Source: Neurospora crassa OR74A (taxonomy: Eukaryota > Ascomycota > Sordariomycetes > Sordariales > Sordariaceae). From it: 64,000 bases of DNA. The stretch is from NCBI RefSeq assembly GCF_000182925.2, contig NC_026504.1:4960001-5024000 (forward strand), read 5' to 3'. Each line of letters opens with the position of its first letter. The stretch's first letter is position 1. The notes beneath the pieces are model-generated. The model saw nothing but the letters and a program-made list of their open reading frames with translations, searched no databases and was not told the DNA's origin. The position numbers and the translations under genes were made by a program. Below are positions 41,841 to 52,825 of the stretch, piece by piece.

Positions 41841-43072
41841 ATGCCTCTCCAACTCACTGTCAAGAAAATTGACGGTAAACCCGGCCAGGTTTACTACCCG
41901 TAAGTGTTTTGTTCTTCCTCTTCACATAACCTCACCTTTCTTCTCCCCCATACATATCCCCATCACCACCACCAACCAACTCACTCCCACCATCCTCCCC
42001 GCATGACTAACCCTCGGCCTCCCCATCTAGCCTCCAACTAAACACCATCCCCAAACCAACCCCCGGCCCCGGCGAGCTTCTCATCCGCCTCCGGTCCTGC
42101 GCCCTCAACCACCGCGACCTCTTCATCCGCCAACACCTCTACCCCGGCATCTCCTTCGAGCAACCTTTTCTCGCTGACGGCTACGGCGTCGTCGAGTCCA
42201 CTGGCCCTTCCGTCTCCCCTGCCGCTTCCCAGCTCGTCGGCAAACCCGTCCTCATCACCCCCAGCCGCGGATGGATTTCCTCCCCCGACGGGCCCGACGA
42301 CCCCAACCAGCCCTGGACGGTCATTGGCTCATCTCAGTTGACCGACGCCGGCACGGGGCAGGAGTACATTGTTGTTCCCGAGGCGGAGGCAGTACCCGCG
42401 CCAGAGCATCTGAGCGCTGCTGAGGGCGCAGCCCTCCCGCTCGTTGGACTAACGGGGTGGAGGGCGTTGGTGACCAAGGCGCAGGCCAAACCGGGGCAGA
42501 ATATTCTCGTGACGGGAATTGGGGGTGGTGTGGCTTTGCAGATGTTGCAGTTCGCGGTGGCCATGGGGTGTAATGTCTTTGTGACGTCGGGTAACGCGGA
42601 GAAAATCGAGAAGGCGAAGAAGATGGGAGCCAAGGGGGGCGTCATTTACAAGGACAAGGATTGGGATAAGCAGTTGATGAAACAGTTGCCGAAGGACAGG
42701 CCGTATCTGGATGCGGTGGTGGATGGAGCGGGTGGGGACGTGGTGGCGAGGAGTGTTAAGCTGTTGAAGTCGGGAGGCGTGATTAGTAGTTATGGCATGA
42801 CGGTTTCGCCTAAGATGGATTGGTTGATGCAGGCGGTGCTAAAGAATGTGGAGTTGAAGGGGTCGACGATGGGGAGCAGAAAGGAGTTTGAGGATATGGT
42901 GGCGTTTGTGAGAGAGAAGGGAATCAGGCCGGTGGTGAGTAAGGTGGTGAAGGGACTGGATAATTTGGAGGGGATTGATGAGTTGTTTGAGGAGATGAAG
43001 GAGGGAAAGCAGTTTGGCAAGTTGGTGGTTTTGATTGATGGAAAGGAGGACCAGGACAAGAGTAAGTTGTGA
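41841..43072 (+). CDS. MDR-superfamily (quinone/alcohol dehydrogenase-like) oxidoreductase, 366 aa
   Basis: NAD(P)H-dependent medium-chain dehydrogenase/reductase. Exon 1 41841-41899 and exon 2 42031-43072, a 131-nt intron with GTAAGT donor. N-terminal GroES-like part: PGPGELLIRLRSCALNHRDL with FIRQHLYPGI and FLADGYGVV. The Rossmann motif is ILVTGIGGGVALQMLQFAVA. The usual catalytic Cys/His zinc ligands are not seen (NHRD replaces the zinc-ligand Cys region), so it belongs with the zinc-independent quinone-oxidoreductase-like group. C-terminus is VSKVVKGLDNLEGIDELFEE, typical of the family. Substrate unknown. Cytosolic, no targeting signal. Confidence 0.88.
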
Positions 43073-43335
43073 ACATTTCTGGCGCTGGGGAGAAAACGAT
43101 GTGAGGAGGTTATAACTGATCATACCTAGTCTCAGTAGAGCACTAAAAGCATCAAAAAAGGAGCGATATCTTCCAATGTCTATACTCATTGAGCAAAAGG
43201 AGGACGCACGAACGATGTATTCTGACAACTTGCATATTAAATGAAAATAGAACACCCACACAAAAGAAAGAAAAGTGCGAAAGGAAAAAAAAGACAAAAA
43301 GAAGAGGACCCATCTCACCAGAACACCTTCCCATT
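43073..43335. other. short intergenic between MDR gene and tRNA pair
   Basis: 3' flank of the MDR gene; purine-rich near 43255-43315. Nothing else recognised. Confidence 0.4.
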
Positions 43336-43423
43336 TGGACGAGCTGGGAATCGAACCCAGGACCTTTCGCATGCTCAGAATAAACATGCTAAGCGAACGC
43401 TCTACCAACTGAGCCACACGCCC
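43336..43423 (-). tRNA. tRNA-Ala(AGC), 15-nt intron
   Basis: Mature sequence identical to the plus-strand copies at 5994 and 6110, with G3:U70 and anticodon AGC. Intron of 15 nt at 43372-43386, whose start and end resemble the intron at 6031 (TGTTT...CTGAGCA). Confidence 0.95.
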
Positions 43424-43474
43424 TCCGCGGAATAAAAGTGGAGATATGGGTGAAGGTGAAGGTGATTTGGGAAG

Positions 43475-43566
43475 TGGACGAGCTGGGAATCGAACCCAGG
43501 ACCTTTCGCATACACCTAGGTAAGAAGTATGCTAAGCGAACGCTCTACCAACTGAGCCACACGCCC
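43475..43566 (-). tRNA. tRNA-Ala(AGC), 19-nt intron
   Basis: Same mature tRNA. Intron of 19 nt at 43511-43529, which begins TACT and ends GTA like the 6147 intron but contains an extra CCTAGGTG-like insert. Confidence 0.95.
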
Positions 43567-44606
43567 CTTAGTTATTGTTTGTTGGAGATGCGGCTCGGCT
43601 GAAGGGTTGATCACAGCGAGTGTAGGTGGTGGTGAATATCGATGTTCGGAAGGGAGGGGGAGAGATTGGGGTTGGCGGTTTGGGTATATAATTATTGCGG
43701 TTGCAACGGAAGGGAGCGTGATGTGAGTTGTTGCTAGGTGGATGAGTTTGATTTATTGCGAGCTGCAATTTGTTGGATTGTGGAAAGCTGCGCAATGATT
43801 GAATTGTTGTTGAGTGCCTGGGAAGTGGTGTAGCTTGTTGTTGTGTTGGTGAGGTTGGCTTCTTCGATCCTTACCGAGACTGAGGGTTTCAAACTGGTGG
43901 CCACTGCATCGTTTATTCTTGTGGATCAAGCTCTGAGGAAGACCTGGTGGGCTGCTATTGGCGTTCTCGTCATTGGTGTGCAAATACTAAATGGAGGAGG
44001 AATGTGCAAAGGCGTGCGGAATGGAATCTGTTTGGGAAAGGGTGTTGTTGGTCGTGACCATCATGACTCGCAGCCGTGTCTGGGTACTTGCCTACCTTTA
44101 CCGTCGATGCTCGCCAGTGATCCACAGCATGGATGGTTTGATGATCCAACACTTTCCTTGTTTGGGGCCTTACAGTCGGCCAAAAGCCAGCGAAATGGTC
44201 AGACAAAAACAAGATAGGAAGGTATCCGATGTGTTGTGGTACCGGTGTGATTCTTCCCGCCGTTTATGTTGGCGCTTGGAGGGAATAGCAGGTACGATGC
44301 GGCAGGCGTTTGGCTTCTATATGAACTCTTCCTGATCCTGGCCAGTTTTGCGCCATCTGTCTTCTTCCATCGTCTGTTATTCTTCGCCACCATTTGTTAT
44401 TCCTCGGTTTACCGCTCAATATCTGTAAAGCCGTTCATTCTTTTCATTTTTTTTTTGGGTCGCCCGAGCATCAAACCTTTCTCTCGATCACGTCCTCTCC
44501 ACAGTCTTGACATCAACGACAATATTTCGACCATTCTTGCCCGACTTCGCTTATCAGCAACTGATATTACGCATCGCATCGTTCTCTACGCGAGCCCAAA
44601 GAAGCC
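43567..44606. other. intergenic, upstream of C4HC3 gene 1
   Basis: 1 kb with no recognisable gene; holds the promoter of the gene at 44607. Confidence 0.4.
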
Positions 44607-45778
44607 ATGCCGTTCAAGGAGCGTTCATTCCCCCCCGACTGGCACACAATGGACGACACCGAGAACTGGTCCGTGGAGGCGCTCCACGGACTCAGAAAGC
44701 TGTGCAGGATGCTCGACATTGAACTTCATGTCGAGGATGATATACCAAAAGATTCGGAACAACTTTTGAATGAGCTGATGAAACACTTCGGTCTGCCCTA
44801 CCGGGATTTGATGTCGTGTTGGGTACACCACGTGAAGAACCACAACCATTACGACGAATACCTAAGTGAAGCAAAGAAAAACAACTATATTCTGCTAAAA
44901 GCCGAAAGATGGGAAACAATCACCGAGCCATCGTGCTTGACGACGCTTTTTAGGCTCTGGTCGCCGGCGGAGAGCATGGGTAAAATTGGTGTACGTATTG
45001 GTTTGAAGGGCTGTAGTTGTATGTGTCGCTTCTTGCAGGTGAGTATCTGCCGTGGTCCCTTCTATTTGAACAGACTTTCTGACCAGATGTGCCAATTACA
45101 GGGCCAACGTATGAACGATTACTGCGAACATATTATATGTGAGCCCCCCCCCAAGTCGGAGAAGCGAGCGAACATCCTGTCTCAGAAAAACCTGGCACTC
45201 ACATGTTTAACTGAACAGATGTCCTTCGCTTTATCCTCAATTGTCCCAAAGAACTCCCCTTCCGTGATGCCTTCACTCGACCGGAATACGATAGCATTTT
45301 CGCCCATTCTTACCCAGCTCAGGCCCTCCGGAACGCCAAATCTCCCAATGAAGACTGGCGCAAAGTCCTAGACAGGATCCCACACGAAGCCGAAGTGATT
45401 ATCTATGCCACCAAAGAAGACGAACTGCTGGTCTGCGTCAACTGCTTCCAGCCGATAAACGGCGGCAATTGCGCTCAGCCCTGCCTTGGCTGTGGAAATT
45501 TGATCCATCAAGACTGTTACAAAAAAAATACGCCTACGCTCGACTTTTTACGATTGCGACATCCCAAGCCTGATGCGAAAAAATGCGCCGTGTGTCAGGA
45601 AAAGCAGAGATGGGAAAAGTGGACTGAGTCACAAGGACCGCCACTGACAGGGGACTACGAACCAAGCGAAGAGGAGGAGATGAAGGATGAGTCTCTTAAA
45701 CCGAAATTAATGAGAATAAAATACCTCAAGAACGGAAAATGTTACAAATTTGAGGCCAAAGAAGAAAGTTCGACATGA
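44607..45778 (+). CDS. C4HC3 (PHD-like) zinc-binding protein 1, 342 aa
   Basis: Exons 44607-45038, 45102-45138, 45219-45778; introns of 63 and 80 nt, phases fit. An alternative donor (GTACGT at 44991) would shorten exon 1 in phase by 16 residues. N-terminal helical region: NWSVEALHGLRKLCRMLDIE and KDSEQLLNELMKHFGLP, SAP-like in style. The C-terminal third has CVNCFQPINGGNCAQPCLGC then GNLIHQDC and CAVCQ: C-x2-C-x12-C-x2-C-x4-H-x2-C ... C-x2-C, the PHD/C4HC3 ligand order. An acidic stretch (EPSEEEEMKDESLKP) follows. Probably nuclear, chromatin or DNA-related by analogy; no partner known. A second protein with identical ligand spacing is encoded at 53220-54555. Confidence 0.72.
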
Positions 45779-46090
45779 GCACCAACGGCGAAACGGGATA
45801 AGGGATGACGCACAATAAGCGGATATAACATGGCTGGTTTTGGTATTTGGGCATTTTCATTTCCTGTCGCACTTGATCAGCGGAACAAGCTGCAGTTTAG
45901 AAGATTGCCAGGCTACTCCGGGCATGCACCGCTATGTAACAAGCACTTCCGACTCTTATAAATATATGGTCCCATCCCTGTAACTTTCGGCACTTAGACC
46001 GTTCCTCCAGACGCGCAAAGATGTTTCTTTCGTCCTGACTCGACCACCTACAAACGTGCAGGTGGTCAACCAAGACGGAGCTTCGGCGTC
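45779..46090. other. convergent intergenic
   Basis: 312 bp between convergent 3' ends (PHD-like gene 1 and the MBL gene). Nothing else recognised. Confidence 0.4.
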
Positions 46091-47223
46091 TCACAACTTC
46101 CACCCTCCCGGCATCTTCAAAGGCACCTTCAGCATCCCATTCTTTGGCATCCTCCCCGCCCGTACGTTAACCTGTAGCGCCTGGTGCAAGAGTTTCGGCT
46201 CCGCCAGTCCCGAGTCGCGCTCCTGTCTCCAGGTGACGAACTGGTCTTTTGTTGTTCCCTCTTTCAGGTGCTTGTTCAACCGCTTTTGGTCGGCGACGGT
46301 GGTGTAGGGCTGAGGAGAGCGGGAGTCGGCGGAGGGGTAATCATGGCCTGTGTAGATTCTGTAATGGGCGGGTAGGGAGAAGAGTGTTTGGACTGAATTG
46401 TATCTGTGGGGAGGGAAGGGGTTTGTTAGTTTAGTGTCAGGGTCTGATGTTAAAGATTGTGAGGAGGAAAATGAAAAGAAAAAAAGAAAAATTGAAAAGA
46501 AACTTACAGTGCGTGTGCATCGCCCCCAGGAAAGTCGCACCGCGCGGACCCAATTTCGGGATCAAAGAGGGAATCGCCGCAAAAGATATTCGCTGTCCGT
46601 CCGTTTTTGTTGTTTTTGCATCAGCATCAACCACCCCTATCCAAGTACACAACCCAAACAAAAAAAACATCATTAAAAAACTTACATCCAACCATATACC
46701 CAACATGATCCGGCGTATGCCCCGGCAAATGCTTCACCTTGACCTTCAAGTCACCCACACGAAACTCCTCGTCATCCTCAAACACCCGATCAAATACCCC
46801 CTCCCATTCCTCCCTGGGAAGCCCGTAACTTTCCGCAACCCTTTTTTGGACTTGCACGATCCTTTTGCCTATGCAAATCTCGGGCTTTTTGGTACCCCCA
46901 TTTTTCTCATCCTCCTCTTCATCGTCATCATCACTAGCCAGTTGGGTTTGCAGATAGCGAGAAGCAGTGAGGTGGTCGGCGTGCACGTGAGTTTCGAGGA
47001 TTTTCACAATCTTGTAGTTGTGGGAACGGATGAGAGAGAGGAGTAGGGAGTCGGCGGTGGTGGTGGAGATACGGGCGGTGGCGGGGTCGAAGTCGAGGAC
47101 GGAGTCGATTACCACGGCGTGGAGGGTGGAGGGGCAGGCGACGAGATACGTGAATGTTGAGGTTGTAGGGTCGAATAGGGGGTGGATTAGGGGTTCATGG
47201 TCTTGAGGGGTTGGTGAGGACAT
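46091..47223 (-). CDS. metallo-beta-lactamase fold, persulfide dioxygenase (ETHE1/Blh)-like, 311 aa
   Basis: Exons 47223-46686, 46592-46508, 46403-46091; introns of 93 and 104 nt with consistent phases. Start ATG 47223 (SSPTPQDHEPLIHPLFDPTT). Residues ~15-45: TFTYLVACPSTLHAVVIDSV then LDFDPATARISTTTADSLL, the pattern of bacterial Blh/ETHE1-like enzymes. Metal motif ILETHVHADHLTASRYLQTQ (HxHxDH), then VKHLPGHTPDHVGYMVG, NIFCGDSLFDPEIGSARCDF with PGGDAHALYNSVQTLFSLP and RIYTGHDYP: all expected Fe ligands (His, His, Asp) are present. Family members oxidise glutathione persulfide in sulfide detoxification. No clear mitochondrial presequence. The next gene upstream across 4.5 kb is a YeeE sulfur transporter, a partner of this enzyme type in bacterial operons. 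Confidence 0.9.
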
Positions 47224-47459
47224 TGGTGGATGGATGGGTGGGTTGGACGAGTTTGATGGATGGAGATGTTGCCTGTGCGTGGTGATTGTGTGCTTGTTGA
47301 ACTGTTGTGGTGATTTGAAAAATAGGTGGACTACTATTGCATGGGTTGCTTTATATCGTTTGAGGACGGACGGTTGGGTCAAGAGGTAGCGATATTCAGT
47401 ACCCGGACGTCATCCATCTCGTGTCAGATGTTGTTGACCCTTTTCGTGGCGTATACCAT
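47224..47459. promoter_or_regulatory. promoter region of the MBL gene
   Basis: Short upstream region between the MBL start codon and the satellite-like tract. Confidence 0.4.
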
Positions 47460-49020
47460 GATCGAGAATGTGGTCGCCGACTGCTTAACTTGCTTGTAAG
47501 GGGCTCATTCATGCCCGGCCAGACTCGAGAACAAAACGATTTTGGAATTAAGTTCACCCCAATTGTGATGTCAATCTTCCGATCGGACAAACACCTTGTG
47601 CCAATGGCCGTTAGGTCACTGAACCCGTCGGCAAGGACAATGGCCGGATAGACTTCCATGCACGGCGGTCGGGCCCGGAACTCGGAGGCACGGAGCGGGA
47701 CGGGTTTTGGTAGTTGGCCACTCCATCATGTTTCCGGAAGTCGGTCCCTGAAGGTCTGGTTCCTTGACGGTGACTTCGTTTATCCGCCGGACGGTGCATG
47801 CTTATACTGATTCCCGACACCCTTGACAGCTCTTGTCAGCAAGGGGTCTTTTCGATGATTAGACAAGTCTGTAGGGGGTAACAACAAAGTGGTCGCCGAC
47901 CTGTACCATGCTAATAATAAACAGCATGAGGGGATCGACAACCCATGGGTGGCGTGAACCAGTCGATTTCTATCTTTGGCTGGTTCGATAGACCAGGTCA
48001 ACACGTGTGAATCCACAACCAGAAGAATAGGTCACAAAACCGTTGAGAAGAGGTCGCCGTCCATATCGTCCAATCCGGGGTAGCGTCGGGGTCCACCAGT
48101 CCAGCATGGCATGAGCCACTAGACTAGACACTCGGCGATGATGCGCGCTGTCGGCGTTCTTGGGTAAATTCGTATTGAACGCCGAACATATCGGCGAGTC
48201 GGGGATCTTTTCGAAATACACTACAATGACCAGATGAGAGGGTACGTACTTGAAGTGGTCGCCGACCACTACCTTGTCTATATTTGACAGCACGAGGCAA
48301 TACACGGGTAAATCGGTTTACAAGATCGAGAATGCCATGTAGTAGACCTCCGGTATTCATCTGGAACTCTAGTTCCCATGGTGAAATACGAAACAGGGTC
48401 GGCATGGCAATGTCCCTTGACACTTCGCTTAACAGGTCGCCGTCCAGGCTATCCCGTCAAGGCGGTAGGGTAGCATAAGCCGTAGTGCCACTCGGCGAGG
48501 ATATACGCTGTCGACGTTTATGGGTCCAGATGAGGTACCTTGTCCCGTTCTACACTATCGGTAAATAGGGAGATCCCCTTTGTCATGGTAAGCATGTAAG
48601 GGCACAGAAAGTGGTCGCCGATTGCCCCTTGCTCATGATTGGTGGCATAAAGCATAGACTGGCCGGCGTTCATCTAAAAATCGAGGTCCAGTAGGCGACT
48701 CTCCAGCCGGGTTAACACGTAGGTTCTACCAGGGAGGGAAAAGCGGCTTCATAGCACTGATTGAACAGGTCGCCGCGGACTTTTCCCCGTAACGGTTCGA
48801 CGATCCACGCCGTCCAGTCCGGGGTAGCCGCGGGGACCACTCTAGCATGAACTCAATCAGCACTCCGCGAGAATGCACCTTGTGAGCTTGTGTGAATCCG
48901 TTCATGCTGGTTGACGACCTCATCGCCAACCAAAGATCCTCCCCGTGATAGGTTGATGCCATGAGACTTCCCCGGAGCTGTCGAAAGTGCCTGGCCCGAA
49001 GATATCCTATTCAAGCTTGG
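47460..49020. repeat. degenerate ~360-bp satellite with GGTCGCCG cores
   Basis: A core GGTCGCCG recurs at 47472, 47891, 48052, 48257, 48435, 48613 and 48768. Two flavours alternate: GTGGTCGCCGAC (47472, 47891, 48257, 48613) and AGGTCGCCGTCC/GCGG (48052, 48435, 48768), so the unit is a ~360-bp dimer of ~180-bp halves. Sequences between the cores also align: TCCGGGGTAGCGTCGGGG (48075) with TCCGGGGTAGCCGCGGGG (48820); CCACTCGGCGAGGATATACG (48488) with CACTCGGCGATGATGCGCG (48127); GGCGTTCATCTAAAAATCGA (48665) with GGTATTCATCTGGAACTCTA (48351). GC content is normal, so RIP has not flattened it. No gene recognised inside. Confidence 0.75.
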
Positions 49021-51717
49021 ATGCGTCGGTAGGTCAACTCGTCGGCGAGCCGGTGACCGCCTTAGCAGACGTTACGGCAACCTCATGGGTCTTCCCTGGG
49101 TCTGTCAGACTGTTAAAGCTTTGATGAGCAGTTTGTGCCTGGTCTATTACATTAGAGTGCCCGAGCTCAAACGCCACCTGGAGCCTAGTTACCTCTGGCC
49201 TTTGGTTGTCAAACTCAGCTCGTCGTCGCCGTCGTTGTGTGAATGACTTCGTTGCAACTGACAAAGCTCTGAATAAGTGCCAAGCAAGCTCATCGCATCG
49301 CCGCCACTACTCCTTCGACCCCTCGTGTAGCTTTTGATGACGACAGAATGGGCAGTTCAAAAGCATCGCGAAGTCGGACCATTGAAGTCGCCGTCTAAAT
49401 AGGGGCCCCTGAGCGTCAACAGGTCCCCGAGAAGTACCTATGTACCTTCCCCAGATCCCCGAACAGCATCAAGTGGATCGTCGGCAGTCAAGCAGCAGGT
49501 CGCCGTCTCCGCAGATGAGGTGCCCGAAAGGGATTTCGAAGTAACGCCGTACCGATCAAAGTCCCCGAAGAGCATCGAAAAGAGGTCGCCGTCACAACCA
49601 ATAACCAGCCGTTTCAAAAGCCCGTAGCCCTACGAGGTGCCCGACTCCTGTCGTCTCCGTCTTGAAATCCCCGGAAACGCCATCAAACAAGATCCCCGAA
49701 ACGAAGCACCCCTTTCCCAAAAGGGACAAGTCACCAAAGTCACCGGCGACATTCTTTTCTCGGCGATCGAACCGATTCGTGATATTTGTGCGACTTTCTG
49801 AGCGAATACGTACAAATCGTGCCATGGTTCCGGCGATTTCAGGGCCATGAATCTGGCCAGATACCATGTAGGTCATTATGGACTGATGGGAAGGTTAAAC
49901 TATCCAATAAGCAAGGGGAGTGGGGTGGTTTAACCTATGGTCGTCCATGCGGCTGATTGTTATTGCGCCGTCCCGTCGCCGCCTAGAGCGCGCCCCCGGA
50001 TGCAGTGTTTGTGCATGATTCCAAAGTCTGGTGTAGCCCGACAAAGAGGACGGCGACAATGTTTTGGGTTTGGGTTATCCTCGCTTCATTCATAATTGGG
50101 GTTACCTAATCAAGGGACACTGGGTTGTTGATCGGAAAGGGGTTGTTCGGCGATGTCTGAAAGAGGAGGGAGGTGTTGGTTGTCGTCGTCGTTGTTGTCG
50201 TTGTGGAGGTTCCCGAAAGACAGGCGGCGAAGAAACAGGGATTGAAAGTGACACGCGGGAAACAGGGGGGTCGCCGTCGCCGTCCAGAACATTTTCCCGG
50301 GGAAATTTTTGACTTGTGATTTCTCAGCGAATCGGATCATAACGGGCTCCACTGGGATGCCGACCCGACCAAGGCAGGTAACCACTGCGGGCAAAGTCGA
50401 GGGTTTCCGGGGTTTTCAACTTCTCTCTCCTTTCAACAACATCAACCGAGATCGCCGACCATCATGACCGCGTCTCCTTCAGTGAATTTGGTGTTTGCCG
50501 TTGCCATTTCCATTTTTTGCCTCGGATTATCCGCACTATGTACCGCGCCCAAGTGTTGCTGCCATCGTTCCATTTACATACGCCTCATTCCAATGTTCTC
50601 CTACCCTTTTGTCCGTATGTCTCAGCCTCAACCTCTCAAAACCCAGGGAGTCGGCAATTGGCCGAGTCTCCTCTAACCACCATCCCCATCAACCATTCAC
50701 ACGTGCGCGCCACGAGTAGAAGAAGCAAAACCCGCCAGCCCGTCTTTGGTTATTCATAATCTTGGCGTCACGATATCACGAGGGACATGCATCTATGAGG
50801 TTTCTATCACACATCTGGGAAATTCCGGGGGATGCCGTCGAATCCAGGTGACCTTCCAAGGCATCAAGCCAGCCACACTGACACCGTCAAAAAACACTTC
50901 AAGGAAGCTGTTCCAAGACAGTGTAAATATGGGAATGCCGACTCCAATCCCAAACATTCGGGCAAGCTTCTCGTTCGGCACCAGTTCAGACTCAGACAAG
51001 GGAGGACCGGAAGACGATCGGAGGCTTACTGAGGACTAACAGTATCCCTGCAATCTAGCTCACTCAACTGCTAGCTCCTGTTAGCGCTCGGTTAGTCTCC
51101 CCGACACCCGCCTGGCCCGCTTTGGAGAATTGCCTAATTCCGGCCCCAAATGTCACAACCACCTTGTGACCCACCGAACCCGCCCGGTGACCCAGCGCCG
51201 CCCGATTTGCAGGGAAATCGACAAAAGGAAACCGCCTCCAAAGAAAAAAATAATGAAGCGATTGCCGGCATAGGCCCACCCCTGTTAGTGCCCGTATGTA
51301 CCTCTAGTGCCCGTAGTGTCCGTGGTGCCCGCAATGCCCTCATCGGCGAGCACCTACACCCCGGCCCAGCAAAGTAGAGGGTGGACTTCCGATCGTCGCT
51401 TTCCGAGTTCCCGCATTGTCAGTGTTGCGCTACAATGGACGCCGATACGGAGCCCCCTTCTTCTTTATTCCACCTTGAATGACGGGAGTGACCTAGTGTC
51501 CGTTTGTGCATAATAAAAAAATCTCTCGGCCTTTCTCTTCTCTTTTTTTTTCTTTCCGGTTTTGTCCTCTTTTCTGTTTGGTTCAAGCTCCATTCATCAG
51601 TGTTGCTTCGCCATATTTGGAAATAATAACAAAAGTTGTGAATCTCTGACCAACCAGCCAGCCATCTTATACACTCACTTGAGTGTCATACACACCTGAC
51701 ACGAAACAAAACACAAC
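49021..51717. other. gene-free tract with further GTCGCCG and CCCCGAA elements
   Basis: Additional (G/A)GTCGCCG cores at 49386, 49498, 49584 and 50269, and CCCCGAA(C/G)AGCATC-like words at 49457, 49563, and 49692. A minus-strand frame (49876-49592, SGQIHGPEIAGTMARFVRIR) has mild protein-like character but no domain. Around 51280-51350 (A/G)GTGCCCGTA words repeat. Nothing else recognised; the last ~200 bp should hold the YeeE promoter. Confidence 0.5.
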
Positions 51718-52825
51718 ATGAACACACTTGTCACGGGCGCCGCTTTCGGCGCGGCCCTTACTGTCTCGGGCGTCTACCAGCCCTCCGTCATCGTTTCTCA
51801 ACTCAAGTTTGAGAACTGGCACATGATCCAAGCTTTCCTCACTGCGGCCGCCAGCTCTGCGTACGTTCCCTTCCTTTCCTTCCAACCCATCTTTCCCAAA
51901 TCACCTCCGCTAACCAAACACTACTTGCTCTTCATAATATAGCGCCCTAGTCCACCTCCTCCAAACCCTCTCCCCCACCGCCTTCCCCCTCCCCCCACGC
52001 TCCTACTCCTCCATCTCCCTCTTCTCTCGCTACGACGGCAACCTCCTCGGCGGTATCCTTCTCGGCACCGGCATGATGCTCTCGGGCGCCTGCCCCGGCA
52101 CCGTCCTCGCCCAAATCGGCACCGGCGTGCGTTCGGGTTTCTATGCTCTCGAAGGCGGCATCATCGGCGGCATTGTCTTTACCGGCTTTGTGGGGCCCTG
52201 GATCGCCAAGCGTAACGCGGCTGCCAAGGCCGCCGAAGCCGCAGCCAAGGCGAGGGGAGAGGGAGAGGAAAGCAAGGAACTGACCAAGACTGTTTATGAG
52301 AATCTGGGTGTGTCCAAATCGAATGTGTTGGTGGCGTTTGAGGCGATTTGCGCGAGCGTGGTGGTTTCTACTGCGTTGTGGACGAGCGTGGGGCCCGAGG
52401 CCAAGATCTCGCCTGTTGTGGGTGGATTGTGCATTGCTGGTGCGCAACTGCTGAGTTTGTTGCTCAGGAAGAACTTGGTGGGCACTTCGACGAGTTTTGA
52501 GGAGGTGGGCGACTGGTTCTGGGGTATCTTCAAGGGCAAAACGCTGCCGCAGAGGTATAACAACTTGTTGTTTGTCAGCGGCTGCGTGTTGGGTGCGAAG
52601 CTGTTGACGGTTGCGTACCCTGCTCTGGGCCAGGTCACCGACGTTGCCGTGTCGCCTGTTGCCGCGGGATTGGGTGGTTTCTTGATGATCATCGGTTCGA
52701 GGATGGCGGGCGGGTGTACTTCTGGTCACGGTATCAGCGGTATTTCGCTCCTGTCCACGTCGAGCTTCTTGACCATTGGAGCGGCTTTCGGTGCTGGTGC
52801 GTTGCTTGGCTTGTTGAGGGGCTGA
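51718..52825 (+). CDS. YeeE/YedE-family sulfur (thiosulfate) transporter, 341 aa
   Basis: Integral membrane protein. Exon 1 51718-51860, intron 82 nt (GTACGT...TATAG, GCTAAC branch), exon 2 51943-52825. The two conserved family signatures are both present: GGILLGTGMMLSGACPGTVL near the middle of the first half and GSRMAGGCTSGHGISGISLL near the C-terminus; the paired Cys residues in GACPGT and GGCTSGHG are the substrate-relaying cysteines in bacterial TsuA. About nine hydrophobic segments, for example FGAALTVSGVYQPSVIVSQL, VLVAFEAICASVVVSTALW, ISLLSTSSFLTIGAAFGAGA. A charged Ala/Lys/Glu loop (AKRNAAAKAAEAAAKARGEG) lies between halves. Probably imports thiosulfate or a similar sulfur species across the plasma or an organelle membrane; the location cannot be told. 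Confidence 0.92.

Noticed and set aside
47460-49020. CRISPR array
   Set aside because: Only an 8-nt core is constant, spacers are long and partly alignable, there are no cas genes and the host is a eukaryote.
48124-49876. Minus-strand frames within the satellite tract as genes
   Set aside because: Short, no codon bias, no domain, and shared only weakly between units; kept as a finding but not called as CDS.
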